Assembly: GCA_947246015.1 (NCBI GenBank)
Contig: CAMXQE010000002.1
Span: 62,001 to 126,000, forward strand
From: an uncultured Lachnospiraceae bacterium
GTDB lineage: Bacteria > Bacillota > Clostridia > Lachnospirales > Lachnospiraceae
DNA: 64,000 nt
Reading direction: 5' to 3'
A program made the position numbers and the translations under genes. The notes beneath the pieces were generated by a model that saw only the letters and a list, made by a program, of their open reading frames with translations, did no database searches and was not told the DNA's origin. This document shows, piece after piece, positions 36,464 through 45,079 of this stretch (position 1 is its first letter; each line of letters begins with the position of its first letter).

Positions 36464-37108
36464 TTATCGTGCCAGCTTTCCCGTCTCTTCCAGCCGCTGC
36501 TTCCGAATCTGCGCAAAATTCCCCTCTACCGCATTGGTATCCTCCGCCACCTCGTCACTGTGCCCGAATACTGTCTTTACCGTCATCCAAATCACCTTCA
36601 CATCCATTGCAAAAGACAGGTTCTTCACATATTCCACATCTTTTTCCAAACGCCTGTCCCAATCAATGAAATTCCTGCCGCTCACCTGAGCCAGCCCTGT
36701 CAGCCCCGGCCTGACCGTATGCCGCAGTTTTTCCTCCTCCGTATAATAAGGCAGATACGACACCAGAAGCGGCCTTGGCCCGATGATACTCATATCCCCC
36801 TTCAGAATATTAAACAATTCCGGCAGTTCATCCAGGCTCGTCGCCCGGAGCATCTTCCCGAATTTCGTCAGCCTCTCACTATCCGGCAGAAGGTTTCCCC
36901 CCGCATCCCTTTTATCCGTCATCGTCCGGAATTTACAAAGCGTAAAAATCTTCTCATCCCGCCCCGGCCGCTCCTGCTTAAACAGCACTGGCGCTCCCAG
37001 CTTCACCCTGACTAATACCGCCAGTACCAGCAGTACGGGACTCAGTACAACAACCGCCATCAACGACAACACAAAATCCAGCCCGCGTTTCACAAACTTC
37101 CGATACAT
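36464..37108 (-). CDS. PglC-type initiating phosphoglycosyltransferase
   Basis: This 214-residue monotopic enzyme would transfer a phospho-sugar from a UDP-sugar to undecaprenyl phosphate. It has one N-terminal hydrophobic segment (FVLSLMAVVVLSPVLLVLAV), then GAPVLFKQERPGR, KFRTMTD, ATSLDELPELFNILKGDMS, the IGPRPLL motif and TVRPGLTGLAQVSGRNFIDW. The length matches the PglC/WecP-like small class, unlike the long enzyme at 2348. The start at 37108 follows GGGAGAGAAC. Lying next to the aminotransferase and dehydratase, it probably uses a 4-amino/acylamino-6-deoxy HexNAc. Confidence 0.92.
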   Translation of the reverse strand: MYRKFVKRGLDFVLSLMAVVVLSPVLLVLAVLVRVKLGAPVLFKQERPGRDEKIFTLCKFRTMTDKRDAGGNLLPDSERLTKFGKMLRATSLDELPELFNILKGDMSIIGPRPLLVSYLPYYTEEEKLRHTVRPGLTGLAQVSGRNFIDWDRRLEKDVEYVKNLSFAMDVKVIWMTVKTVFGHSDEVAEDTNAVEGNFAQIRKQRLEETGKLAR

Positions 37109-37146
37109 GTTCTCTCCCATTCCAGTTCCGTATTCTCCTATAAGAC

Positions 37147-37215
37147 GCGCTTTTGCTCCGCGCACGGAGCTGCGCATCTCTTTTCTTTCACAGGATGCTC
37201 TTTCCTATGAAAGAA
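37147..37215. repeat. Pair of hairpins between aminotransferase and PglC genes
   Basis: The first hairpin (37147-37175) has GCGC outer arms and CTCCG/CGGAG inner arms with loop CGCA. The second (37183-37215) has TTCTTTCA/TGAAAGAA arms spanning the aminotransferase stop codon. Neither is followed by a T-run in the transcribed direction, so they look like mRNA structure, not terminators. Confidence 0.5.
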
Positions 37216-38335
37216 AAAAACTTCGCACAATACGGATAATCCGCTCCATATCCTCTGCCGTATTCTTAATATCGCTTGGCAGACAGAATCCCCTGTTAAA
37301 AATATCCTCCGCCACGCTTCCCTGCTCCTGCACGGTAATAAAATCACAATCACCGAACACCGGCTGCAAATGCATCGGCTTCCAAATCGGCCTGCATTCA
37401 ATGTTCTCCTTTTCCAATGCGTCCATCACCATATCCGGCGTTACGCTGCATCCTTCCGCAATCGTCATACAGGACAGCCAGCAGTTTGCATCCCCATCCG
37501 TATTCAACGGGTTCATGCTGATTCCCGGAATATCCGCAAATGCTTCCTTATACTGCGCATAGATTTCTTTCTTCCGCTTTTTATGTTCCTCCAAATGCAG
37601 CAGCTGTCCCCTGCCGATACCTGCTACGATATTGCTCATACGGTAATTGTAACCAATCTGGGAATGCTGGTAATGCCTTGCAGGGTCCCGCGCCTGTGTA
37701 GCAAGAAAACGGGACTTATCAATCAGCTCCTTATCCTCCGACACCAGCATACCTCCGCCGGAAGTAGTGATGATTTTATTCCCGTTAAAAGAAAAAATCC
37801 CCAGCTTTCCGAACGTCCCTGTATGCTTTCCCTTATAAAAGCTGCCCACTGACTCTGCCGCATCCTCAATCAGCACCGTTCCCCGCCTGTCACAGATTTC
37901 CCTGATTTCATCCAGTTTTGCAGGCGTTCCGTAAAGATGCACTAAAATAACAGCTTTGGCATCTGGGTATTTTTCATAGGCTTTTTCCAGCGCTTCGGGA
38001 GACATATTCCATGTATCCCTTTCCGAATCGATAAATACAGGAACTGCATTTTCATAAACGACCGGATTACAGCTCGCCGAAAAAGTAAGACTAGGTACAA
38101 ATACCACATCTCCCTGCCCGACCCCCAGCAGACGCAGGGCCAGATGGATTGCCGCAGTCCCCGCGCTCAATGCGGATGCATGGGAAATCCCTGCATACTG
38201 CGCCATCTCCTGCTCAAATGCATTCACATTCGGTCCCAAAGGCGCCACCCAGTTCGTATCAAACGCCTCTTTTACAAATTCCTGTTCTTCTCCATGCATC
38301 GTAGGAGACGACAGATAAATTCTTTTCTTTTCCAT
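37205..38335 (-). CDS. UDP-4-keto sugar aminotransferase (PglE-like, DegT family)
   Basis: This 376-residue PLP enzyme has IYLSSPTMHGEEQEFVKEAF, LSAGTAAIHLALRLLGVG, VLIEDAAESVGSFYKGKHTG, and the PLP lysine in GIFSFNGNKIITTSGGGML near residue 183. The family puts an amino group at C4 (or C3) of a keto-deoxy sugar nucleotide. Together with the PglF-type dehydratase directly upstream, it should make UDP-4-amino-4,6-dideoxy-GlcNAc or an epimer. The start at 38335 follows GGAGGTG; the longer in-frame ATG at 38356 would lie inside the upstream gene's stop. Confidence 0.9.
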   Translation of the reverse strand: MEKKRIYLSSPTMHGEEQEFVKEAFDTNWVAPLGPNVNAFEQEMAQYAGISHASALSAGTAAIHLALRLLGVGQGDVVFVPSLTFSASCNPVVYENAVPVFIDSERDTWNMSPEALEKAYEKYPDAKAVILVHLYGTPAKLDEIREICDRRGTVLIEDAAESVGSFYKGKHTGTFGKLGIFSFNGNKIITTSGGGMLVSEDKELIDKSRFLATQARDPARHYQHSQIGYNYRMSNIVAGIGRGQLLHLEEHKKRKKEIYAQYKEAFADIPGISMNPLNTDGDANCWLSCMTIAEGCSVTPDMVMDALEKENIECRPIWKPMHLQPVFGDCDFITVQEQGSVAEDIFNRGFCLPSDIKNTAEDMERIIRIVRSFFLS

Positions 38336-38352
38336 ACTAACACCTCCATATA

Positions 38353-40263
38353 TCATCTTTCGTTATAATGGTAAGTAGGCACAATTTCCTGAATCAACGG
38401 CCGGATATCCCTGCTCTCATTCTTGGATTCTTCTTTCAGCTTCTTAAGCTGTGCAAAAAAGTGCATCTCGTCTATCTCTATCGGTTTCCCGACATGTATC
38501 AGCTTATTCGCCGTCTCCTTCAATCCCTCTTCATCCATCAGCAGTTCTTCATAAAGCTTTTCACCGGGTCTTAATCCCGTAAACTCTATCCTGATATCCT
38601 CACCCACACGATACCCGGACAAGCGAATCAGATTTTCCGCCAAATCAAGGATTTTCACCGGTTCCCCCATATCCAGAACAAAAATTTCCCCGCCCTTTGC
38701 ATAAGCCCCCGCCTGTAAAACGAGGGAAACAGCCTCCGGTATGGTCATAAAATAACGAATGATGTCCGGATGCGTCACCGTCACCGGCCCGCCTGCCATA
38801 ATCTGTTTGCGGAACAGAGGAATCACGCTGCCGTTGCTGCCCAGCACATTTCCGAAACGCACCGCTACAAATTCCGTGTCATAATGATTATTGAAAGTCT
38901 GTATAATCATCTCACAGATACGTTTGCTGGCTCCCATGATGTTCGTAGGATTCACCGCTTTATCCGTTGAAATCAGGACAAACTTCTTCACTCCGTAAAA
39001 AGCCGCGGCCTGTGCCGTCTTCCATGTACCGAAAACATTGTTCTTCACCGCCTCATTGGGACTGTCCTCCATCAACGGTACATGTTTATGCGCCGCCGCA
39101 TGATAAACGATATCCGGATGGTATTTTTCAAAAATCCAGTTCATACGGTTCGTATTGCGGACAGAAGCAATCAAAACCACCAGCTTCAGTTCCGGATATT
39201 TGGTTTTCAGCTCCTGCTGGATATCATATACATTGTTCTCATAAATATCGATAATGACCAGCTGTCCCGGCCTGTGGCTCGCTATCTGCCGGCAGAGCTC
39301 GCTTCCGATGGAACCGCCTCCGCCCGTCACCACCACCGTCTTATTCTGCACATAACCCAGTATGGAATCCAAATCCACACTGATTGGGTCCCTGCCCAGC
39401 AGGTCTTCCACCTCCACATCCCGTAATTTGCTTACATTCACTTCCCCGTTTACCAATTGATACATCCCCGGAAGGGAACGCAGTTTACAATTGGTTTCTT
39501 TACAGATTTCCAATATTCTGCGCAGTTCCGAACGGGAAATGGCAGGCATCGCCACAATAATCTCGTCGATATCATAAATATCTGCACACTCGATGATTTT
39601 GTCCCGTCCGCCCACTACCTTGATACCCTGTATATAGCTTCCCCATTTTCCCTTGTCATCATCAATAATACACTTTATGACCATCGTACTGAAATTGCTG
39701 TTTACAATTTCTTTCACGATTACATTTCCTGCCTCTCCCGCTCCTATAACCATGACCGAAATACCGTTCTTCTTATTCTGCTGCTTATGTTTCTGACTGC
39801 GGAGAAAACGGTAAGAAAAACGGCTGGCAAATATCATGCTGATAAGTACAAACAGATACAGGAAATAGTAACTCTTCGGCACCGGCTGTCCTGCCGTTTT
39901 AAAAAACTGCAGCCCCACACTGTTTAAAAGTGCAGAAAATACGCAGGACATCACCAGATTCTGCAATTCTGTCTCACCTGCAAACGCCCACAGGCTGTGA
40001 TACATGCGGAAAAGATAAAAAATACACAGCGTAAGCAGGATATTAAGCGGAAGGAACCGGTTAATCGGCACAAGAAAGTGCTCCGGAACCTCATCCAGAC
40101 GAAATTCATAACGAATCAGGACCGCTATATAACTCGAAAATATAATGCTGATAATGTCATAGATAATCAGGTATGTCCTGCGGTAAAACAGCTTTACATT
40201 AAAAGGTTTTTTTTCTTTTTTGTCTTGCTCTTTCTTATCTTGCTCTCTCATTGTCCTTTTCAC
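38353..40263 (-). CDS. Membrane UDP-GlcNAc 4,6-dehydratase (PglF/WbpM/CapD type)
   Basis: This 636-residue protein has four N-terminal helices, a first Rossmann domain (ISVMVIGAGEAGNVIVKEIV) and a second, catalytic SDR domain. The latter has TVVVTGGGGSIGSELCRQIA, YHAAAHKHVPLMEDSPNEAV, VLISTDKAVNPTNIMGASKR, and FTGLRPGEKLYEEL. The family makes UDP-4-keto-6-deoxy-HexNAc, the first step to bacillosamine-type sugars. The Lys-rich leader (EQDKKEQDKKEKK) is encoded by a short repeat. The start is GTG at 40263 or an ATG four codons later; neither site is strong. Confidence 0.92.
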   Translation of the reverse strand: MKRTMREQDKKEQDKKEKKPFNVKLFYRRTYLIIYDIISIIFSSYIAVLIRYEFRLDEVPEHFLVPINRFLPLNILLTLCIFYLFRMYHSLWAFAGETELQNLVMSCVFSALLNSVGLQFFKTAGQPVPKSYYFLYLFVLISMIFASRFSYRFLRSQKHKQQNKKNGISVMVIGAGEAGNVIVKEIVNSNFSTMVIKCIIDDDKGKWGSYIQGIKVVGGRDKIIECADIYDIDEIIVAMPAISRSELRRILEICKETNCKLRSLPGMYQLVNGEVNVSKLRDVEVEDLLGRDPISVDLDSILGYVQNKTVVVTGGGGSIGSELCRQIASHRPGQLVIIDIYENNVYDIQQELKTKYPELKLVVLIASVRNTNRMNWIFEKYHPDIVYHAAAHKHVPLMEDSPNEAVKNNVFGTWKTAQAAAFYGVKKFVLISTDKAVNPTNIMGASKRICEMIIQTFNNHYDTEFVAVRFGNVLGSNGSVIPLFRKQIMAGGPVTVTHPDIIRYFMTIPEAVSLVLQAGAYAKGGEIFVLDMGEPVKILDLAENLIRLSGYRVGEDIRIEFTGLRPGEKLYEELLMDEEGLKETANKLIHVGKPIEIDEMHFFAQLKKLKEESKNESRDIRPLIQEIVPTYHYNER

Positions 40264-40294
40264 CCATAATCACGCGTGCCGCCGGAACACCGCT

Positions 40295-43093
40295 TTAGCG
40301 GCCTGTTTCCTCTTCGCCGGCGTGTGCATCAAAAAGCAGCGGCGCCAGCACTGCCAGCAATAAGAAGCCTGCCGGATTGCACAGATGGAAAATCCATTCC
40401 ACCAGTCCTGCCATGGCAAATGCGGTCAAAACAGCCGCGGGCATGGCCGCGCATGGTACCTTGTTCTTTCTTCTTTTATAGTAGATACAACCCTGTACAA
40501 GAGTCGCCGCTCCCACCAATACAAATACCACTCCTACTATGATTCCATGGTCATATGCTGTCTGAAGATAAATATTGTGTGCATGGACTGCCAATGAGCC
40601 ATCCGGCAATACCGCACCCATATCATCGTGCCCGGTCAGATTCAGCTCTTTCAGATAGGCCCGGAAAATATCCATACGGCCGTTGGCATATTCCTCTGTT
40701 TTTTCATAGACATTCAAATCATCTTCCGGCTCCTCTTCCTCCTCATCATCGGTAAAATCGCCTTCCAATGCTTCTTTCTCCCTCTCGGCCGCCGCCTGTT
40801 CAGCCTCGGCGCGTTCCTCGTCCGTCTTCGTCCCGATGATGTTCAGCTTTTTATCGCCTCTTCCCACCGTATTACCGTTACCGGAGCCGCTGTCCCCGGA
40901 AGCGTCCGCCGCATCCTCTGCCCCCGATGCGTCTGCCAAAACGCCGCCCTCTGCGGCTGCTTTTCCGGACAATTCTTCCTCATATAATTCTTCTTCATAT
41001 AATTCTTCTATACTGCCTTCCCATACTACTTCGCCCTTGCTGTTGAAACGCTTTGCCAGATATTTCTGATACTCCTGGCTTCTCTCGTAAGCATAGGTGC
41101 CGCCCTCCGGTATATCGAAAATTTTATTATTAAATACCTCTACAAACCTTCCTATATTGATAAAATACATGGAATCCCATTCCGCACCCCTTGTAATCAC
41201 ATCCGGAAATGTCTCTACTTCATACCGGAATACATGATTACACACAGCCGGAAGGATTCGCTGCGCCGTAAAAATCATCGGAAAGCACCATATCACCGAT
41301 GCAGCCATAACCGCCGCCAGGACCGCACTCTTCTTAAACTTTCTTTTTCCAAGCTCCGTTACAAATAAGACAAACACTACAAGTATCATCAATGCCACTG
41401 CCAAAAATCCCGTCCTTGAAGCCGTAAACATCATATAAGTGCCCGAAATCCCGAAAAACAGAAGTTCTTTTCTCAGGTACCACACAAGACTGCCCGTTCC
41501 GGACCGCAGGTATTCGATATACCGGTCCGCCAGCTTTATAAACGCCGCGCACATAATAAATGCCATATACACCGCCGTCACCGTCACCGTATGGAATATA
41601 AAAGGATAACGGGGATAAATCCAGGCAAGGAACGGTCTGCGCACAAAACAGAACAACACGGAGCAGACGAAATTCAGCAGCAGCCCATTGCTTATATTTT
41701 GCAGCAAATGTGCCTTTTTATCCCAAAACGCATAGCGGATATAAAACAACGTAAAGGAAACTGCCATTGCCACCGTCCACCATCTCGTATTGCGGAACAC
41801 AACGACCAGAATGAAAAATACCCCCAGCACCGCTCCATACCACAGGCTGATACGCGCCATTTTCCTTCTCCGGATAAACTGCAGAATGATATTCACAATC
41901 AGAAAACCGCCCAATATCATCGCTGCTATCTGCCACCGCAGAATCTTAAGGTCCCACTCGTCCATCGCCAGAACGTCCACATAAATACTACAGTACCGCA
42001 TCGTAACAGCCGCCGCTATCACGCCGTAGACAATCGTGACTTTATTCCATATATCTTCTTTTTTCCCCATCACAATTGCCGCCAGCGCCAAAAATACCAT
42101 CAGCTGACGTTCCGCTGCTCTGTGATGGATATCATACAGACCGTTCATATAATTACAGCAGGCCCATACCGCAGCCGCAAAGAATATGGTCTGAAGATAA
42201 TCCCCTCCCCGCTCTTTCCATCTTTTTATGACAGGCACATAACTGCTGCGTTCCCGTTTACAGTTTATGATATAAAACAGCGTAGCGCCGGCAAGCAGAA
42301 TCCCCACCGTATAAAAAACATTATCAATCCATCCGCCGCTGAACAATCTGCGCACGCTGACCATCCAGAGAGCCAGAAGAATCCCTGCCCCCACTAACGC
42401 ATTTGCCGTCACATGCACGACCCGCTCCACCGTGACCAGCCTGTCCCTCTTCGTGAGGCGCACATACAGTTCCACCGTAGCCACCAGCACAATCATGACC
42501 GCAGCCAGTACCGCATCATACTTAAAAACCTTGTCTTTCCGCAGCGGCACCGTATAATTGTACTCACCTATGATGTTATAGCCTTCCACTTCATCGTAAT
42601 TATAAATCAGACGGCTGACGTAGGGTGTTCCCGCGTTTTCCGTCTCCTCCAGCCCGAACCATACCCTGCTTCCCTTGATTCCCTGCAGGAAGAAATAATA
42701 ATCTTTTCCCACTTCCAGATTTTCGTTAATATAAATAGGGCAGAAACCGGGAATATCGATAAATCTTATATCCACCTGCTGTTCAAACATAATCTGCATA
42801 TCCGAATCCAGCATACGGAACAGAAAAGAATCCACCCTCTGGTCATAGTTCCATCCGTTCTGAAAATCCACCACATACAGGTTAATCGTCCCAAGATGGT
42901 CATACTGTGCGATAAAACGCTGCAGCAGGTAATCCTCCTCCACACTGTCGGAAGACCCCGCAATCCGCTGATTGCTCACCGAATGAATCGTTTCCTTCCA
43001 CATCCGCAGCGGATAAATCGTTATCATGATGAGCAGCGTCAACAGAATAATGATACACTGTATGGCCCGGCTCTGTTTTACCACTTTATACAT
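40295..43093 (-). CDS. Large O-antigen ligase/polymerase-like protein with acidic insert
   Basis: This 932-residue protein is about twice the usual size for the Wzy/WaaL family. After one helix comes a soluble outer domain (about residues 35-190), then about twelve helices with FTASRTGFLAVALMILVVFV near residue 540. A long outer loop contains a Glu/Ala/Gly-rich low-complexity stretch (about residues 690-795, with EELYEEELYEEEL and DDEEEEEPEDD). The ligase signature AVHAHNIYLQTAYDHGI follows near residue 838. The HAHN motif is typical of O-antigen ligases and polymerases. It may polymerise or ligate the locus glycan. It is the first gene behind a good promoter. Confidence 0.82.
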   Translation of the reverse strand: MYKVVKQSRAIQCIIILLTLLIMITIYPLRMWKETIHSVSNQRIAGSSDSVEEDYLLQRFIAQYDHLGTINLYVVDFQNGWNYDQRVDSFLFRMLDSDMQIMFEQQVDIRFIDIPGFCPIYINENLEVGKDYYFFLQGIKGSRVWFGLEETENAGTPYVSRLIYNYDEVEGYNIIGEYNYTVPLRKDKVFKYDAVLAAVMIVLVATVELYVRLTKRDRLVTVERVVHVTANALVGAGILLALWMVSVRRLFSGGWIDNVFYTVGILLAGATLFYIINCKRERSSYVPVIKRWKERGGDYLQTIFFAAAVWACCNYMNGLYDIHHRAAERQLMVFLALAAIVMGKKEDIWNKVTIVYGVIAAAVTMRYCSIYVDVLAMDEWDLKILRWQIAAMILGGFLIVNIILQFIRRRKMARISLWYGAVLGVFFILVVVFRNTRWWTVAMAVSFTLFYIRYAFWDKKAHLLQNISNGLLLNFVCSVLFCFVRRPFLAWIYPRYPFIFHTVTVTAVYMAFIMCAAFIKLADRYIEYLRSGTGSLVWYLRKELLFFGISGTYMMFTASRTGFLAVALMILVVFVLFVTELGKRKFKKSAVLAAVMAASVIWCFPMIFTAQRILPAVCNHVFRYEVETFPDVITRGAEWDSMYFINIGRFVEVFNNKIFDIPEGGTYAYERSQEYQKYLAKRFNSKGEVVWEGSIEELYEEELYEEELSGKAAAEGGVLADASGAEDAADASGDSGSGNGNTVGRGDKKLNIIGTKTDEERAEAEQAAAEREKEALEGDFTDDEEEEEPEDDLNVYEKTEEYANGRMDIFRAYLKELNLTGHDDMGAVLPDGSLAVHAHNIYLQTAYDHGIIVGVVFVLVGAATLVQGCIYYKRRKNKVPCAAMPAAVLTAFAMAGLVEWIFHLCNPAGFLLLAVLAPLLFDAHAGEEETGR

Positions 43094-43162
43094 ATAATTA
43101 ATTCTCCATTCTCTTTTTTACACTTCCGGTCTGGACGCCTGTAGTGCAAACTATTCGGGGTA

Positions 43163-43191
43163 AGTATAGCACAGTTATCCTCTGTTTACAA
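43163..43191 (-). promoter_or_regulatory. Promoter upstream of the ligase/dehydratase operon
   Basis: On the minus strand there is TTGTAA at 43191-43186, a 17-bp spacer and TATACT at 43168-43163, with TGC giving an extended -10. It overlaps the stop codon of the upstream DUF6020-like gene and lies about 70 bp before the ATG at 43093. It is the clearest promoter in the window. Confidence 0.75.
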
Positions 43192-45079
43192 GAACTGCCA
43201 TTGCTCCCGGAAGTGCAAACCACAAAATCAGCACATATCTGGGCAGATAAGTAGGCCCCAATATCACGGTCAGCCATAGAAGCAGCAGCATCGCAGACGG
43301 CAGCAGCCATTCGTATTTCTTTCTATAATAAGCATACCCACCTGTGAAAACAAATACCCAGAAAAGAAATCCCGGTGAAAACAGCATGGATACCGCCGGA
43401 ACTTTCTGCTGCGCGATTTCCAGCGACATGCTCCGGTATATCCCGTCCAGCCATGGAATTTTGCTCTCCCTTGTCCCCGGCTGTTCCACTTCGTATCCAA
43501 AAAAAGAACTGTCCTCATAGGTAAACGTAAATACGCCGTTCCCCCGGTATACATCAATGACCGTATCGGGATACCAGAACCCATAAGAGGTCATGAACCA
43601 TGCATTGAGGTACGTAAACGGATGACGGATACCCACTTCTGCCCACAAACCGGCATACTTCCATGGATTCGCGGCAAAGGCTTCGTTATCAAACCACCGT
43701 TTTACCCCGTCCGATACTTTTGCCGTGTAATAAGGAAGCGCCTCTTTTGGCAGAATCTCATATAATGTTTCTTTTTGGGCTTCCGTCAGGCTTTCCTCTT
43801 CATAGTTCCAAACCCTGGCAAGCTGCTGGATGGGCACCGTAAGCATTTCCTGATTCTCGGAATCCTCTGCCGCCAACAGACCTGCAAGCCCCGATGATAT
43901 CAGGATATAGGATGCAAATACAATTCCCAGCTGCAATCCCATTTTCCGCCGGATTCCCTTTCCGTAAAAAAGCAGCATAACAGGCGTCAATACCAGAAAC
44001 GCATACATACCGTTGTGCCGCAGGCACATCATCACCAGTGCGCTGATACTAAAAACCGCTGTTTTTTTCCTGTCTGCCCAAAATTTTTCCGGCTGTCCGG
44101 CCATATCCGTAAGCGCCGTCAACAGTAACAGCAGCGCCCCGCTGAACAGGCCGTCCTTTGCCGAACAGAGTACAAACATCACATTCACCGGAAAAAAAGC
44201 ATAATAAAGCACACTGACTGCCCGCAGCCATCTGCGGACCCCCGACCTTTTCATAAAAGCTGTCACATAAGTAAATATCCCCGCCATACATACCATCTGA
44301 ACAACCGTATATACCGCTATGCCTGCATTATAAGAACCGGTCAGCTTATGCACCGCCTGTATGATTCCGCCTAACAGCAGTACATGGGACAGCGGATGAT
44401 GGGTGGTAAACTGCCTCGTCTGAACCTGTACCAGTTCATCCTGTGCATCATATACAAAAAAGCCCGGATATACAGCAAGGAATACCGGAAGCCAGCAAAG
44501 CAGGAAAAAACAGGCCAGCGCTGCCGCCCGCTTTTTTCCCGTCATCCCGTCCCATTTCCGAATCCACACATCCAAATGCACCCAAAACCGGCCGTTCTTT
44601 CTGTTATGAGCGTTTTTCATTCTGCCTGTGCTGTTTCTGTCCCTGCATCGCTCCAAACATGTCCATCCTAGGTAAACCCAAAAGGTCAGCATCACAGACC
44701 AAACCAGCACGGACAGCCACATCAGGCCGTCTCTGAAATCCACGCTCTCCGTGTGGTCCAACTGCACTCCGAAGGCAATGCATAAAGAAAACAGACATGC
44801 GGTTACGCCTGCTGCCATCAGCCCGCGTCTCCTGTTCCGTCTCCTTTTCTGTTTCCTATCCATATTCATATCCGGCTCCGCCCCGCCCTGCCATATCTCA
44901 GCCATGGAGCGGTAACAGAGAAACCAAAAAACACCGTATACAAATACGCCAAACCAACTGTTGCTCACTGCCAGCGTATTCCCTTTTAAATCCATCATCC
45001 GGGGCAGGCTAAAGACCGCCGCCAGGGCAAGCGCGCCGGATAACCACACTGCCCGGTTATTTTTCCCGTCCATTTTCAT
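43175..45079 (-). CDS. DUF6020-like polytopic membrane protein
   Basis: This 634-residue protein has about fourteen helices. It shares with the protein at 22956 the core VYPGFFVYDAQDELVQVQTR, then THHPLSHVLLLGGI, SAKDGLFSGALLLLL and LRHNGMYAFLVL, and an outer domain with VPIQQLARVWNYEE. Acidic residues in the first large outer loop and the overall plan resemble GT-C enzymes. Its start overlaps the GNAT-GT2 fusion by 23 bp and has GGGAG seven bases upstream, indicating translational coupling. Glycosyltransferase activity is inferred. Confidence 0.72.
   Translation of the reverse strand: MKMDGKNNRAVWLSGALALAAVFSLPRMMDLKGNTLAVSNSWFGVFVYGVFWFLCYRSMAEIWQGGAEPDMNMDRKQKRRRNRRRGLMAAGVTACLFSLCIAFGVQLDHTESVDFRDGLMWLSVLVWSVMLTFWVYLGWTCLERCRDRNSTGRMKNAHNRKNGRFWVHLDVWIRKWDGMTGKKRAAALACFFLLCWLPVFLAVYPGFFVYDAQDELVQVQTRQFTTHHPLSHVLLLGGIIQAVHKLTGSYNAGIAVYTVVQMVCMAGIFTYVTAFMKRSGVRRWLRAVSVLYYAFFPVNVMFVLCSAKDGLFSGALLLLLTALTDMAGQPEKFWADRKKTAVFSISALVMMCLRHNGMYAFLVLTPVMLLFYGKGIRRKMGLQLGIVFASYILISSGLAGLLAAEDSENQEMLTVPIQQLARVWNYEEESLTEAQKETLYEILPKEALPYYTAKVSDGVKRWFDNEAFAANPWKYAGLWAEVGIRHPFTYLNAWFMTSYGFWYPDTVIDVYRGNGVFTFTYEDSSFFGYEVEQPGTRESKIPWLDGIYRSMSLEIAQQKVPAVSMLFSPGFLFWVFVFTGGYAYYRKKYEWLLPSAMLLLLWLTVILGPTYLPRYVLILWFALPGAMAVLVNRG

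Noticed and set aside
37147-37215. Terminator between aminotransferase and PglC genes
   Set aside because: The hairpins are not followed by a T-run in the direction of transcription.
38353-40263. PseB (soluble inverting dehydratase) for the pseudaminic pathway
   Set aside because: The protein has four N-terminal helices and two Rossmann domains, the PglF/WbpM plan, and is separated from the pse genes by about 20 kb.
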